NCBI GenBank assembly: GCA_002778195.1
Contig: PCDI01000010.1
Span: 868,001-932,000 of the forward strand
DNA length: 64,000 nucleotides
Reading direction: 5' to 3'
DNA from: Raffaelea ambrosiae
Taxonomy: Eukaryota > Ascomycota > Sordariomycetes > Ophiostomatales > Ophiostomataceae
Program-made: the position numbers and the translations under genes
The notes under the pieces: generated by a model
Told to the model about the DNA's origin: nothing
What the model saw: the letters and a program-made list of their open reading frames with translations, nothing else
Databases searched by the model: none
Shown here: one piece after another, positions 9,564 to 21,398 of the stretch
Layout: each line of letters begins with the position of its first letter
How positions within the stretch are numbered: the first letter of the stretch is position 1

Positions 9564-11007
9564 GACAGGGCAATTATACTTTATTACAGTGCTTGCTGGA
9601 ACAGAGAGAGAATGGCCTGGGCAAGGGATTGGTGCTGCTGATTTTTGTATGAGGATCAAGAAGAGGCCATGCTTTTTTGTGCGGATTTCCCCCCTTGCTT
9701 GCCGATCGGCTCTATCGACTGGTGGAACGTGCCGAACAAAGAAGGCAGGAACGATGAAGCGGCGGAAACAAGGGCGAAGAAGGCTAGAAACACCAGAAGA
9801 GTAGGGGGGAAATGATGTAGTCCTGTACGAGTACTCGTACACGGTACAACAGCAAAAGGGGCTCTGCTTTAAGAAAAAAATGGAAATAATACTACGAATC
9901 CCAAACAAAGAAGATAAAACGAAAAAGGGAAAAAAAAAAAAAAAAAAAAAAAGGATAACGGTTAACTACTAGGGGGGGCAGGCATTTGGCAAAAAGTGGA
10001 GAGGGGAAGAAAGATCGCAATCAAACGCTGCAATGAGGAACAGCACCTGGAAAAAGGAGGCACTCCTGCAGAGACTCGAATACCTCCCCAGCTGCTATTC
10101 CAAGTAAATGCTCTCTGGACACGGTGTGGTGATCTCAGGCTATCTCGCATGCAGCACGCCCGCCTTGTCCGCGGCTGCCAATTACGGATAGCCTCTATTG
10201 TGCTACGAGGATCGTATGGGCAGGAGCTCGGGAGGCCAGGTAGCTCCTTCCGTACGATGCTTGCAAGGGTCTGAGAGGGAGTGAAAGAATAATAGGGGAT
10301 GGACGGCCAGGGAGAGAGGGGGGGGGGGCCCATGGCCTGCGCCAAGAGATGGGCACCGGCAAAATGCGTGGAGCCGACGATCATACATTCGGTATTACAG
10401 CGATGCACATTGCACCCCGTACGAGTACTACGAGTACATACGAGTAGTAGTGACGAACTCCATGTCGCGGCCGCAAACCTGTCCTCTTTGGTCGTCGTCT
10501 GCTCTTTTCGGGCTCTTTTTTATTTTATTTTTGGCCGCCCATCATCCGTCGTGTTCATGATGCTCACGCTAAGACGGACGATCGTGCCAAGGAGGCGATG
10601 CGCCGTTCCCAGCACCAGGAATGGGATGTCTGGGTGTAGTGGCGGAGGGGAGAGAGAAAGAGAGAGATACACAGTAGAGACAAACGAAACCAGCAAGAGG
10701 AGGGGTCTTACGAGTGTGGAAAGAGACAAAGCAAGAATATAGTTGGCAGGCTGAGACAGTTGGCTGTGTGGCTGGTCCTCTGGATGCGGGCCAGAGACAA
10801 TGAAGCACAGAAACGCATGCCCCCTCCCCGTCGCCCACGCGGAAAGACAGCAACATGCAAGATGCGTACGTAGTACGAGTCCTACAAGACTGCGTACTTG
10901 CCAGATTGCAGGTGCGGAATCCGCAGCCGAGCTGAAACTGCATGCCCGGCGGTGGTGGTGTGGTGGCGCGCGTCTGCCACAAGGCGATGACGACATGCGC
11001 GCCAGGA

Positions 11008-11062
11008 GTGAACCAGGAGGGAACCAGAAGAGAGCCAGCAGAGAACCGGTAGTGAACCAGAC
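11008..11062. repeat. Minisatellite, five degenerate 11-bp units (GTGAACCAGGA type)
   Basis: Five head-to-tail 11-mers starting at 11008, 11019, 11030, 11041 and 11052 share the pattern GnGAACCAGnA, with base substitutions but no length change. Intergenic. Confidence 0.85.
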
Positions 11063-13128
11063 GTGGAAGGGGGGCGGGCCAGAAGGGGTCTCTCCCTGTT
11101 TGTTTCTAGTTGGCTGGATACGCTGTGGTGTTCGTGCGATGGGACTGTTTCGCCCTCTCAGGCCTCTAGGCCCCATCCCCTTTTTTTCTGGAGGGTTGCA
11201 TTCTGGTGATTGTCGGATACAGACAGGGTATCAACTACAAAGCAGTTGCACAGTACCACCGACACTTGTAAGAGAACTACTATGTACGAGTCGTACTCTG
11301 TTTCTCGTCCTTCGCCTCCGAGCCGAGGTGGGCCACCTGGACGAGACTACGGCTCGCAGAGGCGACTTGACCATCGTGGTTGATTCGGGGATTTTGAGAG
11401 AGTTTTTTTTTTCTCTCCCTTTTTTTTCTCCCTTTTTTTTCTTCTTTTGTCGTCTTTCTTTTTCGGTGTTCTTGCCCGGCGGTCGGTCCTGTTAGTTAGT
11501 TTGATGGCAATTCGGCCCAAAAAATAAAAAAAATAAAAAAGGCGGCTCTGAAGCTATTCCACTCCGGCTAACCGGCCGGTGTTGGCTCCCCCCAATTTTC
11601 CAAGCCAAGACCCTCCTCCTTTCTACTCTTTCCACTGCCACTATGAAGATCGTTGGGCCCGTCCCAAGAGATGGAGACCATGGGAATGTACAAAGTAGTC
11701 AGCACCGGTATTCGTCGCCCTTGCCGAAGACCATCTGTTCTCTGCTTCGCCACTTCTTGACAGGCGGAAAAGGCCGCCCCTCTAATTAGAACACCATTGC
11801 CTACGGCGAGCCCATTTCCGTGCTTATGGTGCATGGTGTAAGATACAACCCGTTCCCACGCTGGCCGCCTGCGCCCTTCTCTTGGCCCGTGACAGTCTTG
11901 CTTTCCCTGATTGGCCCTCCCAGCCTGGATGGGCAGATGTCTTCATGGGAAATGCCGTTTGCAAAACGAGCCCATCATCGGCAGCATCCAGCATTTGCTC
12001 GTCCTGCCCTCTCGCCACGCAGTGCTCTCTCGTATTATACGATGTTCCTGTGCATGCTAGCCGTCTGATACCCCGGGCCTTCTCGTATGTGGCTGGCGCA
12101 CGGAATCTTTAGTTGGTTTAAATCGGCCGAAAGTCTCGGCGCCCGCGAGAGAGTCACCAACGATAATCCCTTTCCAGGTAGTCTGTGTCCAGGTAGTCTC
12201 CAGTAGCTTTAACACGGGCTTTCCCAGCCACAGGGTCCTTTTTATTTTTTATCCCTCCCATCCTGCAACACGAACTACCGCCGTCTCGGGGGCGCTTGTT
12301 CCCTCACAGAGCCCCAGGCTGCTGCGTAACTGGAGAGCGACGCAACGATAACAGCCAGCTGCCGTTCCACGGTGGCTGGTCCGCATGCATGTGCATGGTC
12401 CGTATCCGTATCTTGCTTGCCCTTGGTGCGCCATGACATCACCGTCGTCTGTTCTCCTCTACCACGAGGCGCTCCAAGACCCCCCCTTCAGACGGTGGTT
12501 GCATCTTCTCTCCGCATCAGGCGCCAGAACAAGACATGTTTGTAGCGTCCGAGTCGACACTCAATCATACATGGCCGATCGTTGCAGCTCGTCACTGGCA
12601 CATGATAACGCCCTGCATGATATCTGTGCTCGGCCAGCCACCGAATTCGGCGTCCGGTCCCGCCGGTCCCGCCATTCATCGTGTCAATGCCGTGGCCGAA
12701 GGGCGTATCTGCCAACGTCGCGGCGCCAACGAGATTCTGCGATACGCCGTCAGGCAGAGAAACCCGTATTCAAAAGATATAGGTCTATGCTACGGGTGGA
12801 TGCCACGTGAATAAGCTGACTGGTGCGTCCGTAGTGGATGCACTAGTGGGCTTACTCGCAGAAATAGATGGATGCTTCTAACGGTGGCAGACCTGTACGG
12901 GATGCCTGGCTGTGTTTGCCGTGCTGCTTTTTGCAGGGATACCGTCTTTGGTATGGAACTTTTGTTGTTTCTGGTTGCATTTTGTTTCCCTACTATGCCT
13001 CATCTTGGCTATGCTTCCCTCGTACTCTATGATGGTATCATAGCACACAATCCTTCTAGTAGACATGTACCACGAAATTGGATGCCCGCAATGGCACTCG
13101 AAAAGCAATGTCTGCCGTCGCATCTATT

Positions 13129-14113
13129 TTAATGGTTGATCTTCAGGGAGAAGTCGACGTGCGGCACGCCTTGGTGGATGTAGCTGGTCGAGATGATGTC
13201 GATATCTGCGTGTTTGTTTTTTGTGTGTCAGTAACAAGGGTGTGATCACAAGTTGCATGCAAGAGAAGAGCGGGAACGCACCGTTGCACACATAGCCCTC
13301 AATGTTGTCCGCCGTCAGACCGCCCGACACCTCCAGCAAAAAGTCGTGGCGGCCCTTGGCCGCCCAGCGCTGCCGCAGGCTGGCCGCGGCCGCGCGCACG
13401 CCCGCGCCGGAAAAGTTGTCGAGCATGACGACGTCGGCGCCGGCGGCGAGCGCCTCGTCGGCCTCCTCCTCGGACTGCACCTCGACCTCGATCTTGAGGC
13501 TGAAGCCGGCGACGCTCTTGGCCGCGCGCACGGCGTCGGTGATGCTGCCGCGGCTCCACACGTGGTTGTCCTTGAGCATGACCATGGCGCTCAGGTCCAC
13601 GCGGTGCATGTCGGCCCCGCCCACCAGCATGCCGTACTTCTCCACCAGCCGGAACCCGGGCGTCGTCTTGCGCGTGCCCGCCAGCCGGCCCCGGTAGCCC
13701 GCCTGCCGCAGCGCCGCCACGACGGCCTGCGTGCGCGTGGCAATGCCCGAGCACCGGGCCAGCACGTTGAGCGCCACGCGCTCGCCCAGCAGCAGCCCGC
13801 GCGCCGGGCCGGACACGGTGGCGCACGCCGTTTTGCCAGAGTCGCCCACGGCCTGGCCCTCCGCGACGTCCCAGGCGACGGTGCAGCCGCAGCGCCGGAA
13901 AATCTCGTCGACAAACGGCACGCCGGCGACGATGCCGGGGCTCTTGGCCCACAGGGTGGCCGTGCGGGCAACGTCGCCCACCACGAAGCCGCCGTAGTCA
14001 AATGACGGCGTGTCCTCGGCCAGCCAGCCGGCGACCTGCTCCGTCCAGGACGGCGGCAGCAGCGCGCTCAGCGGCCCATGGTCCAGAGGTGCCGAGAGGG
14101 GTGCGGCGGCCAT
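13129..14113 (-). CDS. BNA6: Quinolinate phosphoribosyltransferase (nicotinate-nucleotide pyrophosphorylase, carboxylating)
   Basis: 302-aa enzyme converting quinolinate and PRPP to nicotinic acid mononucleotide, the last step of the kynurenine branch of NAD synthesis. Family blocks: GERVALNVLARCSGIATRT, GTRKTTPGFRLVEKYGMLVGGADMHRVDLSAMVMLKDNH, KIEVEVQSEEEADEAL, VMLDNFS and LLEVSGGLTADNIEGY. Two exons: 14113-13282 and 13205-13129, with a 76-nt intron (13206-13281, GTGCGT...CGCAG). Splicing restores the conserved end YVCNDIDIISTSYIHQGVPH, finishing FSLKINH at the TAA at 13131-13129; the unspliced frame ends in unrelated residues. The ATG at 14113 (MAAAPLSAPLD) was chosen over the upstream in-frame extension because homology starts there and the length fits the family (about 300 aa). 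Confidence 0.95.
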
Positions 14114-15151
14114 GATAACGAGAGCTGGGAAGTTGCGGTGGTGGGGGACTATCCAAGCTGTGTGTATGTATGTATGTCCCCTGTCTGAGTGCCTGTCTGT
14201 CTGCGGGTTAAGCCTAAGGGAAAAAGTTGGGTTCCCGGCCTGGCGTGCCAAAAGTTGGGGTTCACAACCGTTGGTCGGAATTAGTTGGCAATCCGATATC
14301 TTGGCTTAGGTCATAACTAGCTGGTAATTAACTAGTTTTGGCTGTTCTTCCAGCCTAGCGAGCCTTCAAGCTATCGTTCTCTCTCTCTGTGTTTTTACTC
14401 CTTCTCCGTCACCACGGACAGAGCCTCGCATAGACCGGCACATACCAGAGCCAGCGTTGCTGTCCATTCCACAACGAGTATGCAGTGCGCATTGGAACAC
14501 AGCCTGGTCCCCGTGTCTGCCTTGCGCCAGTTGGTCTGCTTGTGGCCAGCGGAATGCAGGCCGTGACCATTGCCGGCTGGAGACGGGAGTCACCAAGGAG
14601 AGAGGGAATCAGATGGGGGGCCAGCCAAGGGTGCACAGATAGAAACTGAGCTTCTTTGTCTCCCACTTCCTGTAGTCGGATCGAACAAGAAAACGGAACA
14701 ATCAAAAGTAAACAGAAACGTGTACAAACATGCAGAAAACAGAATAAGATCAAAATCAGAATCCTTAACCATGAAGCGTGCATTACAGAGCCAGCCAGAG
14801 CAGTTAGTCTGCCATGGCCAACAAGCGAGCGAAGTCAGATAATGGCAAGAAGGCCGGGCTGCGAGTAGAGAACAAGGCAGCAGCAAAGAAGCCCATTGTG
14901 GTCCGCATCCCCGACGGTGTCCGATCTTACTACCCTCTCCTGTGCGGAGCAGTTCATAAATGTTCTGCAAGGCCGTCCGCTTCGGCGACCGCCACAACCA
15001 GCAGCAGTCCATATCAAGCAAATGGGTTTCCTCTTATTCTCACGTCCGCATCGTACATGGGATTCGAGATGGCTGGTAATAGCAAGCTTAAAAATGCAAT
15101 TTTTTCTTGTTTCTCGTCTCGGAAACATTTTTAGCGGGTGTTTTTATTTCT
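14114..15151. other. Intergenic region between BNA6 and the Est1-type gene
   Basis: About 1.0 kb. It carries the BNA6 promoter at the left edge (a CTGTCTGTCTG-like tract near 14185-14202) and the 3' end of the Est1-type gene at the right. An open plus-strand frame at 14814-15134 begins with a Lys/Ala-rich segment (MANKRAKSDNGKKAG) but has no recognisable continuation. I do not call it a gene. Confidence 0.5.
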
Positions 15152-18100
15152 TCACTCACACTTGATGTCGTCCTCCACCCTTTCCACCTTGACCAGCCCG
15201 TCTCCACCTTCGTCTAAATAGTCAACCATCACGGCGTCCTTGTTGTCCTCATCGGCCACCACTTTGAATGCCTCTGCCACACAGAACTGGTGACCTCTGT
15301 ACAGCAGCCACTTCTCGTACTGGGCGAGCTTCCAGGCCAGCCACAAGATACGCTCCTTGCGGCGTTCAGACACGGACGCACTCTCCATGAAACGGTCATC
15401 ATCGTCCATGGTGTCCACGTTGTCGAAATGGCAGCGCGGGAAGATGCCGTCCGCCCACGACAAGGCACGAAGAGCCCAGTCCTCGGGCAGCGGCTTCACG
15501 TTGCTCCGAACCGGCGGTGCAATCGCTGCGATAGGGGCCTGTAGCGCTGCCATCGGCTCCGTCTTGATTTGCGCCGTTGCTTCGCTAGAGCTGCCCTCCT
15601 GCTTTAGTGGCTTCGCCTCGGATTCATCATTCTTGACGCGCGGCTCGTCGTCGGCCGACTGCGGAAGCGTGTCCCTCTCAATACGATCATACGTCGTGTA
15701 GCTTGCCATCATCAGGTTCAGCAGGTCGGCCAGCTGGTTCCACGAGAATGCGTCTTGCAGCAGCGAAACCGCGCCCGGGAGCTTGGCCATCGAAAGCATC
15801 CAGACCAGCCGCACATGGATGTATCCGTTGCAGCCGGGGTTGCCGTTGAGCGAGAACACCACCTTGTCGGTTTCGGTGGTCAGCTTTTGGGGCCGGGCCA
15901 GGGCATCCAGCGCCCGGGCTTCCGGGGACAGCTGCTGCCGATTATTGGGTGCGTCGGTCATAAGCACGTCATCGTCGTCACCGCCGTTGCTGGCGTCGTC
16001 GTTATTCTCTTCGTCATCGTCACCCGCAATGTTGTCGCGGATGCTCTTCTGCAAGAGCTTCATTAAGAAATTGCGCTCATCGCCGTACTGGAGCATGCTA
16101 CAGCAGTTGACAATGGCGGTGTGAGCACCCGGCTCGATCCAGCCCTTTGCTGTCTTTGTGATATGGCCGCTGAGAGCACCGAGGTAGCGGGCCGTCGCTG
16201 AGTCGAACTGATCCCGGGACTGGCCCGTGAAGAGGATGGCATGGGCGGTGGCGAAGTCGATGTCGATCTGCGGGACGCCGCGGGGAGGCGCACCGTTGAG
16301 AATGGGGTCGAACAGGGTTAAAATGGACTCGCGGGTCGAGGTGAACGGAATGGGAACGCAGAGACTCTTGGAGTAGAAATAGAGCTGGGTGATAACGTTG
16401 GGGCGGGCCAAGATAGCCAGGTGGTGGAAGAGTCGGCCCGTGGTCGGGGCTCGGTCCGAGGCAACGGTGTACCAATGCCGGGAGACGCCGGTCCAGGTGT
16501 CGCGCACGCGCTGGTTGTCGTCTTCGATGGCCATGCGGTAGCGGCTGAGGTCTCCGAGGCACTCGACCCACGTGTCTTCAAAAGCCGGCACCGTCTCGTA
16601 GAGCAAGGCCATCATGGAGTAGGCCAGGTAGATAAACGTAATCATATGCTCGCGCGACGCGGGCAGACGGTGCCGCAGAAGCTCGAGGAAGGAGTGGATG
16701 CCGTGGCGCCACATGCGAGCAGGCATGGCATACTTCTGCGCGAGGCGGCGCAGGGCCTGCGACGCAGACGGGTGCTGNGACGCAAGCATGAAGTCGTGGT
16801 GCTCGTGGAGTAGGGTGCGGTGGAGGGCGATTAANGCCTGCCACTGTTCGTTGTTCAGCTTATTAAGGGCGTCGCCGGCGGCGCCCTGGTCGTTGTCGAT
16901 CTCGATGCACTTGCTTTCGACCATNACGAGTCNGACATANATGCCCTTGACCTCCTTAACCAGCTGATCGAGCGAGATCGGCCGTGTCTCGGGCTGCAGC
17001 ATNNNNNNNNNNNNNNNNNNNNNNNNNNNNNNNNNNNNNNNNNNNNNNNNNNNNNNNNNNNNNNNNNNNNNNNNNNNNNNNNNNNNNNNNNNNNNNNNNN
17101 NNNNNNNNNNNNNNNNNNNNNNNNNNNNNNNNNNNNNNNNNNNNNNNNNNNNNNNNNNNNNNNNNNNNNNNNNNNNNNNNNNNNNNNNNNNNNNNNNNNN
17201 NNNNNNNNNNNNNNNNNNNNNNNNNNNNNNNNNNNNNNNNNNNNNNNNNNNNNNNNNNNNNNNNNNNNNNNNNNNNNNNNNNNNNNNNNNNNNNNNNNNN
17301 NNNNNNNNNNNNNNNNNNNNNNNNNNNNNNNNNNNNNNNNNNNNNNNNNNNNNNNNNNNNNNNNNNNNNNNNNNNNNNNNNNNNNNNNNNNNNNNNNNNN
17401 NNNNNNNNNNNNNNNNNNNNNNNNNNNNNNNNNNNNNNNNNNNNNNNNNNNNNNNNNNNNNNNNNNNNNNNNNNNNNNNNNNNNNNNNNNNNNNNNNNNN
17501 NNNNNNNNNNNNNNNNNNNNNNNNNNNNNNNNNNNNNNNNNNNNNNNNNNNNNNNNNNNNNNNNNNNNNNNNNNNNNNNNNNNNNNNNNNNNNNNNNNNN
17601 NNNNNNNNNNNNNNNNNNCGGCAGCGGCGGCCGCCCCGAGGCTTGCTGGGGCCCGGAGGCCTGTTGAGGGGATCGGCGGCGAGACTTGTGGCGAGGCAGA
17701 AGCAGGGCCAGCCGTCGAGATGGCCGCAGCGGATGGCGCCGTGGGAGGCGACGTGAGGGNCGAGGCAGATGGGGAGATACAGTCGCCAGACACGGAGGCC
17801 GTGGGAGACTTGTGGCGCTTGTGGTCGGGCCGCGGCAGCCAGTGGNGGTTGGAGCCAGAGGGTGTCTCGCGCGAGCCGTCGTGGTCAGCCGGTCTCTTGT
17901 GCAGGCTGCGAAGGCTGTTAGAGAAACAGACAGGTAAGGAGGGGGGGGGGGGTCAGGTAAGGAGCAGAGGAGTAGAGGAGGAGCAGAGGAAATTAGAAAC
18001 AAAAAAAATAAGAGGCAGAGTAGAGAGTACGGAGTGATGTCTAGACGAAGGAAACACGGCAGATGCCGAGCAAAAGAAAAAGTGAGAGACACAGCATCAC

Positions 18101-18273
18101 GACAAAGATACAGCTGGCGTGCGAGGCCGGGCGATATCGTACCTGAGGCGCTGGCTATCCTGTGGCCGGGTTGGTGGGTCCTGCGGCTCCGCTTTGATAA
18201 GGCTGCCGTCTAGATGGGTAGGGGAGTCGCCTTTTTCTGGCCCTGCTAATTCGGAAGAAGCGTGCGAGTCCAT
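15152..18273 (-). CDS. Est1/SMG7-type DNA/RNA-binding domain protein, interrupted by an assembly gap
   Basis: The main exon (15152-17002) encodes the Est1/SMG6/SMG7-type TPR and alpha-helical domain. Blocks such as ARMWRHGIHSFLELLR, LYETVPAFEDTWVECLGDL, RYRMAIEDD, GRLFHHLAILARPN, and near the end LPEDWALRALSWADGIFP and ERKERILWLAWKL, are characteristic. The family acts in nonsense-mediated decay or telomere maintenance. An N-run (17003-17618) removes part of the N-terminal half. Beyond it the frame continues 17619-17914 (HKRPADHDGSRETPSGSN then Ser/Pro/Ala-rich), bounded by a CTAACAG acceptor. A 228-nt intron (17915-18142, GTACGA donor) separates it from exon 1 (18273-18143), which starts MDSHASSELAGPEKGD. 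The phase is correct (AG|C). Ambiguous bases at 16778, 16835, 16925, 16933, 16940, 17760 and 17846 add uncertainty. An acidic insert (DDDEENNDDASNGGDDDDV) interrupts the middle of the domain region. Confidence 0.85.
17003..17618. other. Assembly gap (616 N)
   Basis: Unbroken N from 17003 to 17618, with seven isolated N within about 230 bases on either side. The gap lies inside the Est1-type coding region; its true length is unknown. Confidence 0.98.
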
Positions 18274-18509
18274 CCTGGCGGATAAACGTAAAGGGCGTTG
18301 GGAGGCGGTCCTACTTGGGCGTGGTGTGTCTCCTAGGCGGTTGCTCCTGGCTGTTCCTTTTAATCTGGTAGATTGGGCCCGGGTCGTCGTCGTCTTCTGG
18401 CATGAAAAGAAGTCGAAGGTAGAAACACATCAAAAAAGAGAAAGGTCTAAACCGGCCAAAAGGGGGGTAAGAGAATTAACCCAAAGGTTTCAGCGGTGGC
18501 GAAATTGGA

Positions 18510-18581
18510 GAGGAAACCGGCGAGAAGACTGGTGAGAAAACTGGCTGAAAAGCTGGCCAGAAAGCTGGCCAAAAAGCAACC
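18510..18581. repeat. Minisatellite, six degenerate 12-bp units (GAGAAAACTGGC type)
   Basis: Units start at 18510, 18522, 18534, 18546, 18558 and 18570. Because the period is 12 the array stays open in frame: on the plus strand a 76-codon frame (18496-18726) reads RKLA-like tetrapeptides, on the minus strand FLAS-like ones. No homology supports translation. Confidence 0.85.
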
Positions 18582-18720
18582 GACAAAGAAAAACCAACTC
18601 AGCTCACCACTGCACGGAAATGGCAAGGGTGGCTGCAGCGATTGGTACAGCTGTGAGGGAGTCACGGCGGTCACGTTACCCTTCCGAAGAGACGAAAATG
18701 GGTCTGGCCAAATCAACAAC

Positions 18721-18831
18721 TTTTAGAATAAAAGGGAGGAGCGTGGTGGCAAATAGTCTTTGAAATTTTGCAACTCGGAGGACGTTGCGAGCATTTTTTA
18801 GAATAAAAGGGAGGAGCGTGGTGGCAAATAG
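18721..18831. repeat. Perfect 36-bp direct repeat, 75-bp period
   Basis: The sequence beginning TTTTAGAATAAAAGGGAGGA and ending GGCAAATAG occurs at 18721-18756 and again at 18796-18831 without a mismatch. The 39 bases between the copies are unrelated to the unit. Confidence 0.95.
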
Positions 18832-21338
18832 ATCAGAGGATTGCATTGCAGGAGCAGTTTGAACATTCTGGGCATTTTGGACCGTTTATATATTAAAGCC
18901 GACCGCACACGCGAACCAGTTCGCAGCATGAAGGCGTCCAGAGCCTCATTTAGGGGCGCTAAAAAAATGGGATACTTCCCAGGCCCCCCAACCTTTTCTG
19001 CGCTAACCTGACCCTATTTAAGAAGTACGTAGCCCACAGAAGAATCTCTGGCAATAAAAAGGACGTTCAATACAACAATAAGAAAAACCCACCGCAAGAC
19101 AAAAGACAAAAAGACAAAAGAAAATAAAGAAAACAACACAAAAAAATCCACCAAAGATGATGGGGAACATGGAATTCCAACACATCGGCCTAGAGTCGCC
19201 CAGTCTTTTCTGCATCCAAAACAACAGAACATCATCGCAGCGCAATCGACGACCGCCTGGTGCGATCGCGAGACGCACCGCACTAGGCACCAGCTGTGTT
19301 CTCGGGGCTTCGAGAGCCGCACGACCAAGGCTGGGATTCAGACAGCCGTGCGGACGGTTACGAACAGAGAAGGGGGCCATGTGCAATAAATACGAGGTCA
19401 GTTCACCCGCCTCAGACCCCCACAGCTGGATGCCTATTTCTCAAGACCGCCACCACCGGGGTGGCAATCATACTGTCGCCCAACCACCTTGTAAGCAACC
19501 ATTTACACATTCGCCTTGTCTCGCCGAGATGTACGAGTAGGCACAAGGATGCCTGCCTAAAACGTCGTCTCCATAGTATTTTAACCATGGAAACCGAATC
19601 GCCGGAAAGCAAGTGGGGCACTGGCCAACGAGTGTGCTCAACAATTATTGCTCAACAGGTTGCCTAATAAAAGGCGTCCGATTTATGCGCCTTTCTAAGC
19701 AAGGAAGGAGCAGAGGGGCACAGCACGTGCGGAACTTGCTGCCCAATGGCGTGGCTACTGCATGCGTGCCATTTTATGTGAAGTTTTACGTAGTTGACGC
19801 CTCTTGATTGTCTCTGTCCTCGGCCGCTTCTCTTTCTCTACTTTCCTTGCGGCCTCCCCCCCCCCCCGCGCTACCCTGATTCAGATGACAGGAGTCAAGG
19901 GTAGGGCGAAGCATAGACTAAGACTAAAATAGTAAATCCGCAAGTGTACCGGGCAACACCCGACGAGCTGTGATGTATCAGGCGTCCAGAAAAGCACGAA
20001 AAACAGCCATGCTGACGAGAGCCAAGATATGAGGCGCAGGTATTTCATCTAAGTCGGGGCGTACACTAGACTTTTTGCAAAACCCCGCAGATGATACAAA
20101 AGGCTAACAACCAGAAAAGGCCAGAAAGGGCGTCCATCGCAAAAGGAAGGCAAGAAGTCGAATCAAGAAAGCCAACTGCTGACTAGTTGCTACACAGTAG
20201 AACGTAGGACACACAGGCGGGAATGCAGCCAGACATGGGGGGGAGGGAACGCGACACCGGCAGCCAGAAAGGGTCGACCGGTCGGCGGCGAGCACGAGAG
20301 TACAATTACTATATATATAGTTGCACACGACGAAATGGGCGCAGCGTGTCTCACCAGCATGCCCCATGCCGTCCAAGCACCAACGCACTCGTCTGGGCCA
20401 GCAGACGGACACTTGACCCCCCATGCATCGTCATCGACAATCTAGCGGTTGTGGCCACTGTCGTACCCCGCGGCTCCAAACTCGGCATATGGATTAGGTG
20501 CGGTTTGGACGAGGCAGTTTCTGGGGAATGGCTCAACTGCCATGGCTGGTTTGGCTGGTTTATTGCGTGTCGGCGGTTTGCTCGTCCGGCATAGCCTGCC
20601 CCGCTGACAGGGAACAAGAATGAAACCCTAATCTGTTTCCGGCATGCTACTTTGTACGGACACGGCACTTGTTCAATAACCCCAATGCGACAGCGTTACA
20701 AGCATTGAACAGAGTTGTTGTCTAATGGTCGCACGGAGTCTTGTTATCGAGCCACGATACGACAAACAGCGCTATGCCACTTCTGTGTAGAATCAATCTT
20801 ACGTGGGGCTAAGCTTATGATCACGTGCAACGCACTGTCGCACATAGTTGTTCTTATGGTGCAGCATCGACACATACTGCACACTATTCAACGCAGCTCC
20901 ACCCTTCCGGAGAGCTTTGCTGATGCATCTGTGCATCGCGTCGACTCCCTCCACAGCGATCTCCTCAGCGGATCACAGCTTTTGATGGCGAAATAAAAGC
21001 TACGAAACGGACAAGAGCTAAGAAAATACCCCCTGGACCCCCCCCGCACCCCCCGAACCCCCCGAACCTTGAACGTCAGGACGAGCAGACGACCGTGACG
21101 AGACGATACAACGAAGGAGAATTGCGGACTGCCAAACTACAGTCCGTCGACTCGAAGCCGGTTCAGTCGGTCGAGCTACGAGAAAAGGGTGCGCGTCCGT
21201 CGAAAAGCCAAAAAAAGGGGGGACGAACACACCTGCGCATCTAAAAAAACCGAGCCAGGAACGAGCTGCCGAGAAACAGATAACCAACAACATCCGACAA
21301 ACAGCAGGACGCACGGGCGCTTTCCCGTTTTCCCTGTT

Positions 21339-21339
21339 A

Positions 21340-21370
<31 letters not shown>

Positions 21371-21372
21371 TC
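21339..21372. repeat. AT dinucleotide microsatellite just upstream of EMC1
   Basis: An uninterrupted AT run followed by TTTATATATT ends about 27 nt before the EMC1 ATG at 21399. It is either a TATA-rich core promoter with a very short leader or part of the 5' UTR. Confidence 0.8.
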
Positions 21373-21398
21373 GCTCTCTCCCCCGACGTTGGACGACA

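Larger units (their letters stand above)
8948..13128. other. Gene-poor region, 4.2 kb
   Basis: No open frame here resembles a protein. Contents: a GA-run near 9287-9302; a four-copy 10-bp minisatellite (9524-9563); a 16-bp palindrome GTACGAGTACTCGTAC (9825-9840); an A-run near 9931-9952; three TACGAGTA motifs within 27 bp (10420-10446); a five-copy 11-bp minisatellite (11008-11062); and T-rich tracts around 11401-11465. The promoter of the mannosyltransferase should lie at the left edge. Confidence 0.6.
18274..21398. other. Gene-poor region, 3.1 kb
   Basis: No supported gene. It contains a six-unit 12-bp minisatellite (18510-18581), a perfect 36-bp direct repeat (18721-18756 and 18796-18831), a C-run near 19857-19868, one TACGAGTA motif (19532-19539), short AT repeats near 20310, a C-rich tract near 21030-21065, and at the right edge the leader of EMC1 with an AT dinucleotide run. 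Confidence 0.6.

Noticed and set aside
12385..12810. 141-codon plus-strand frame in gene-poor DNA
   Set aside because: No domain, unusual Cys/His/Arg composition, and similar-sized frames open in other phases of the same stretch.
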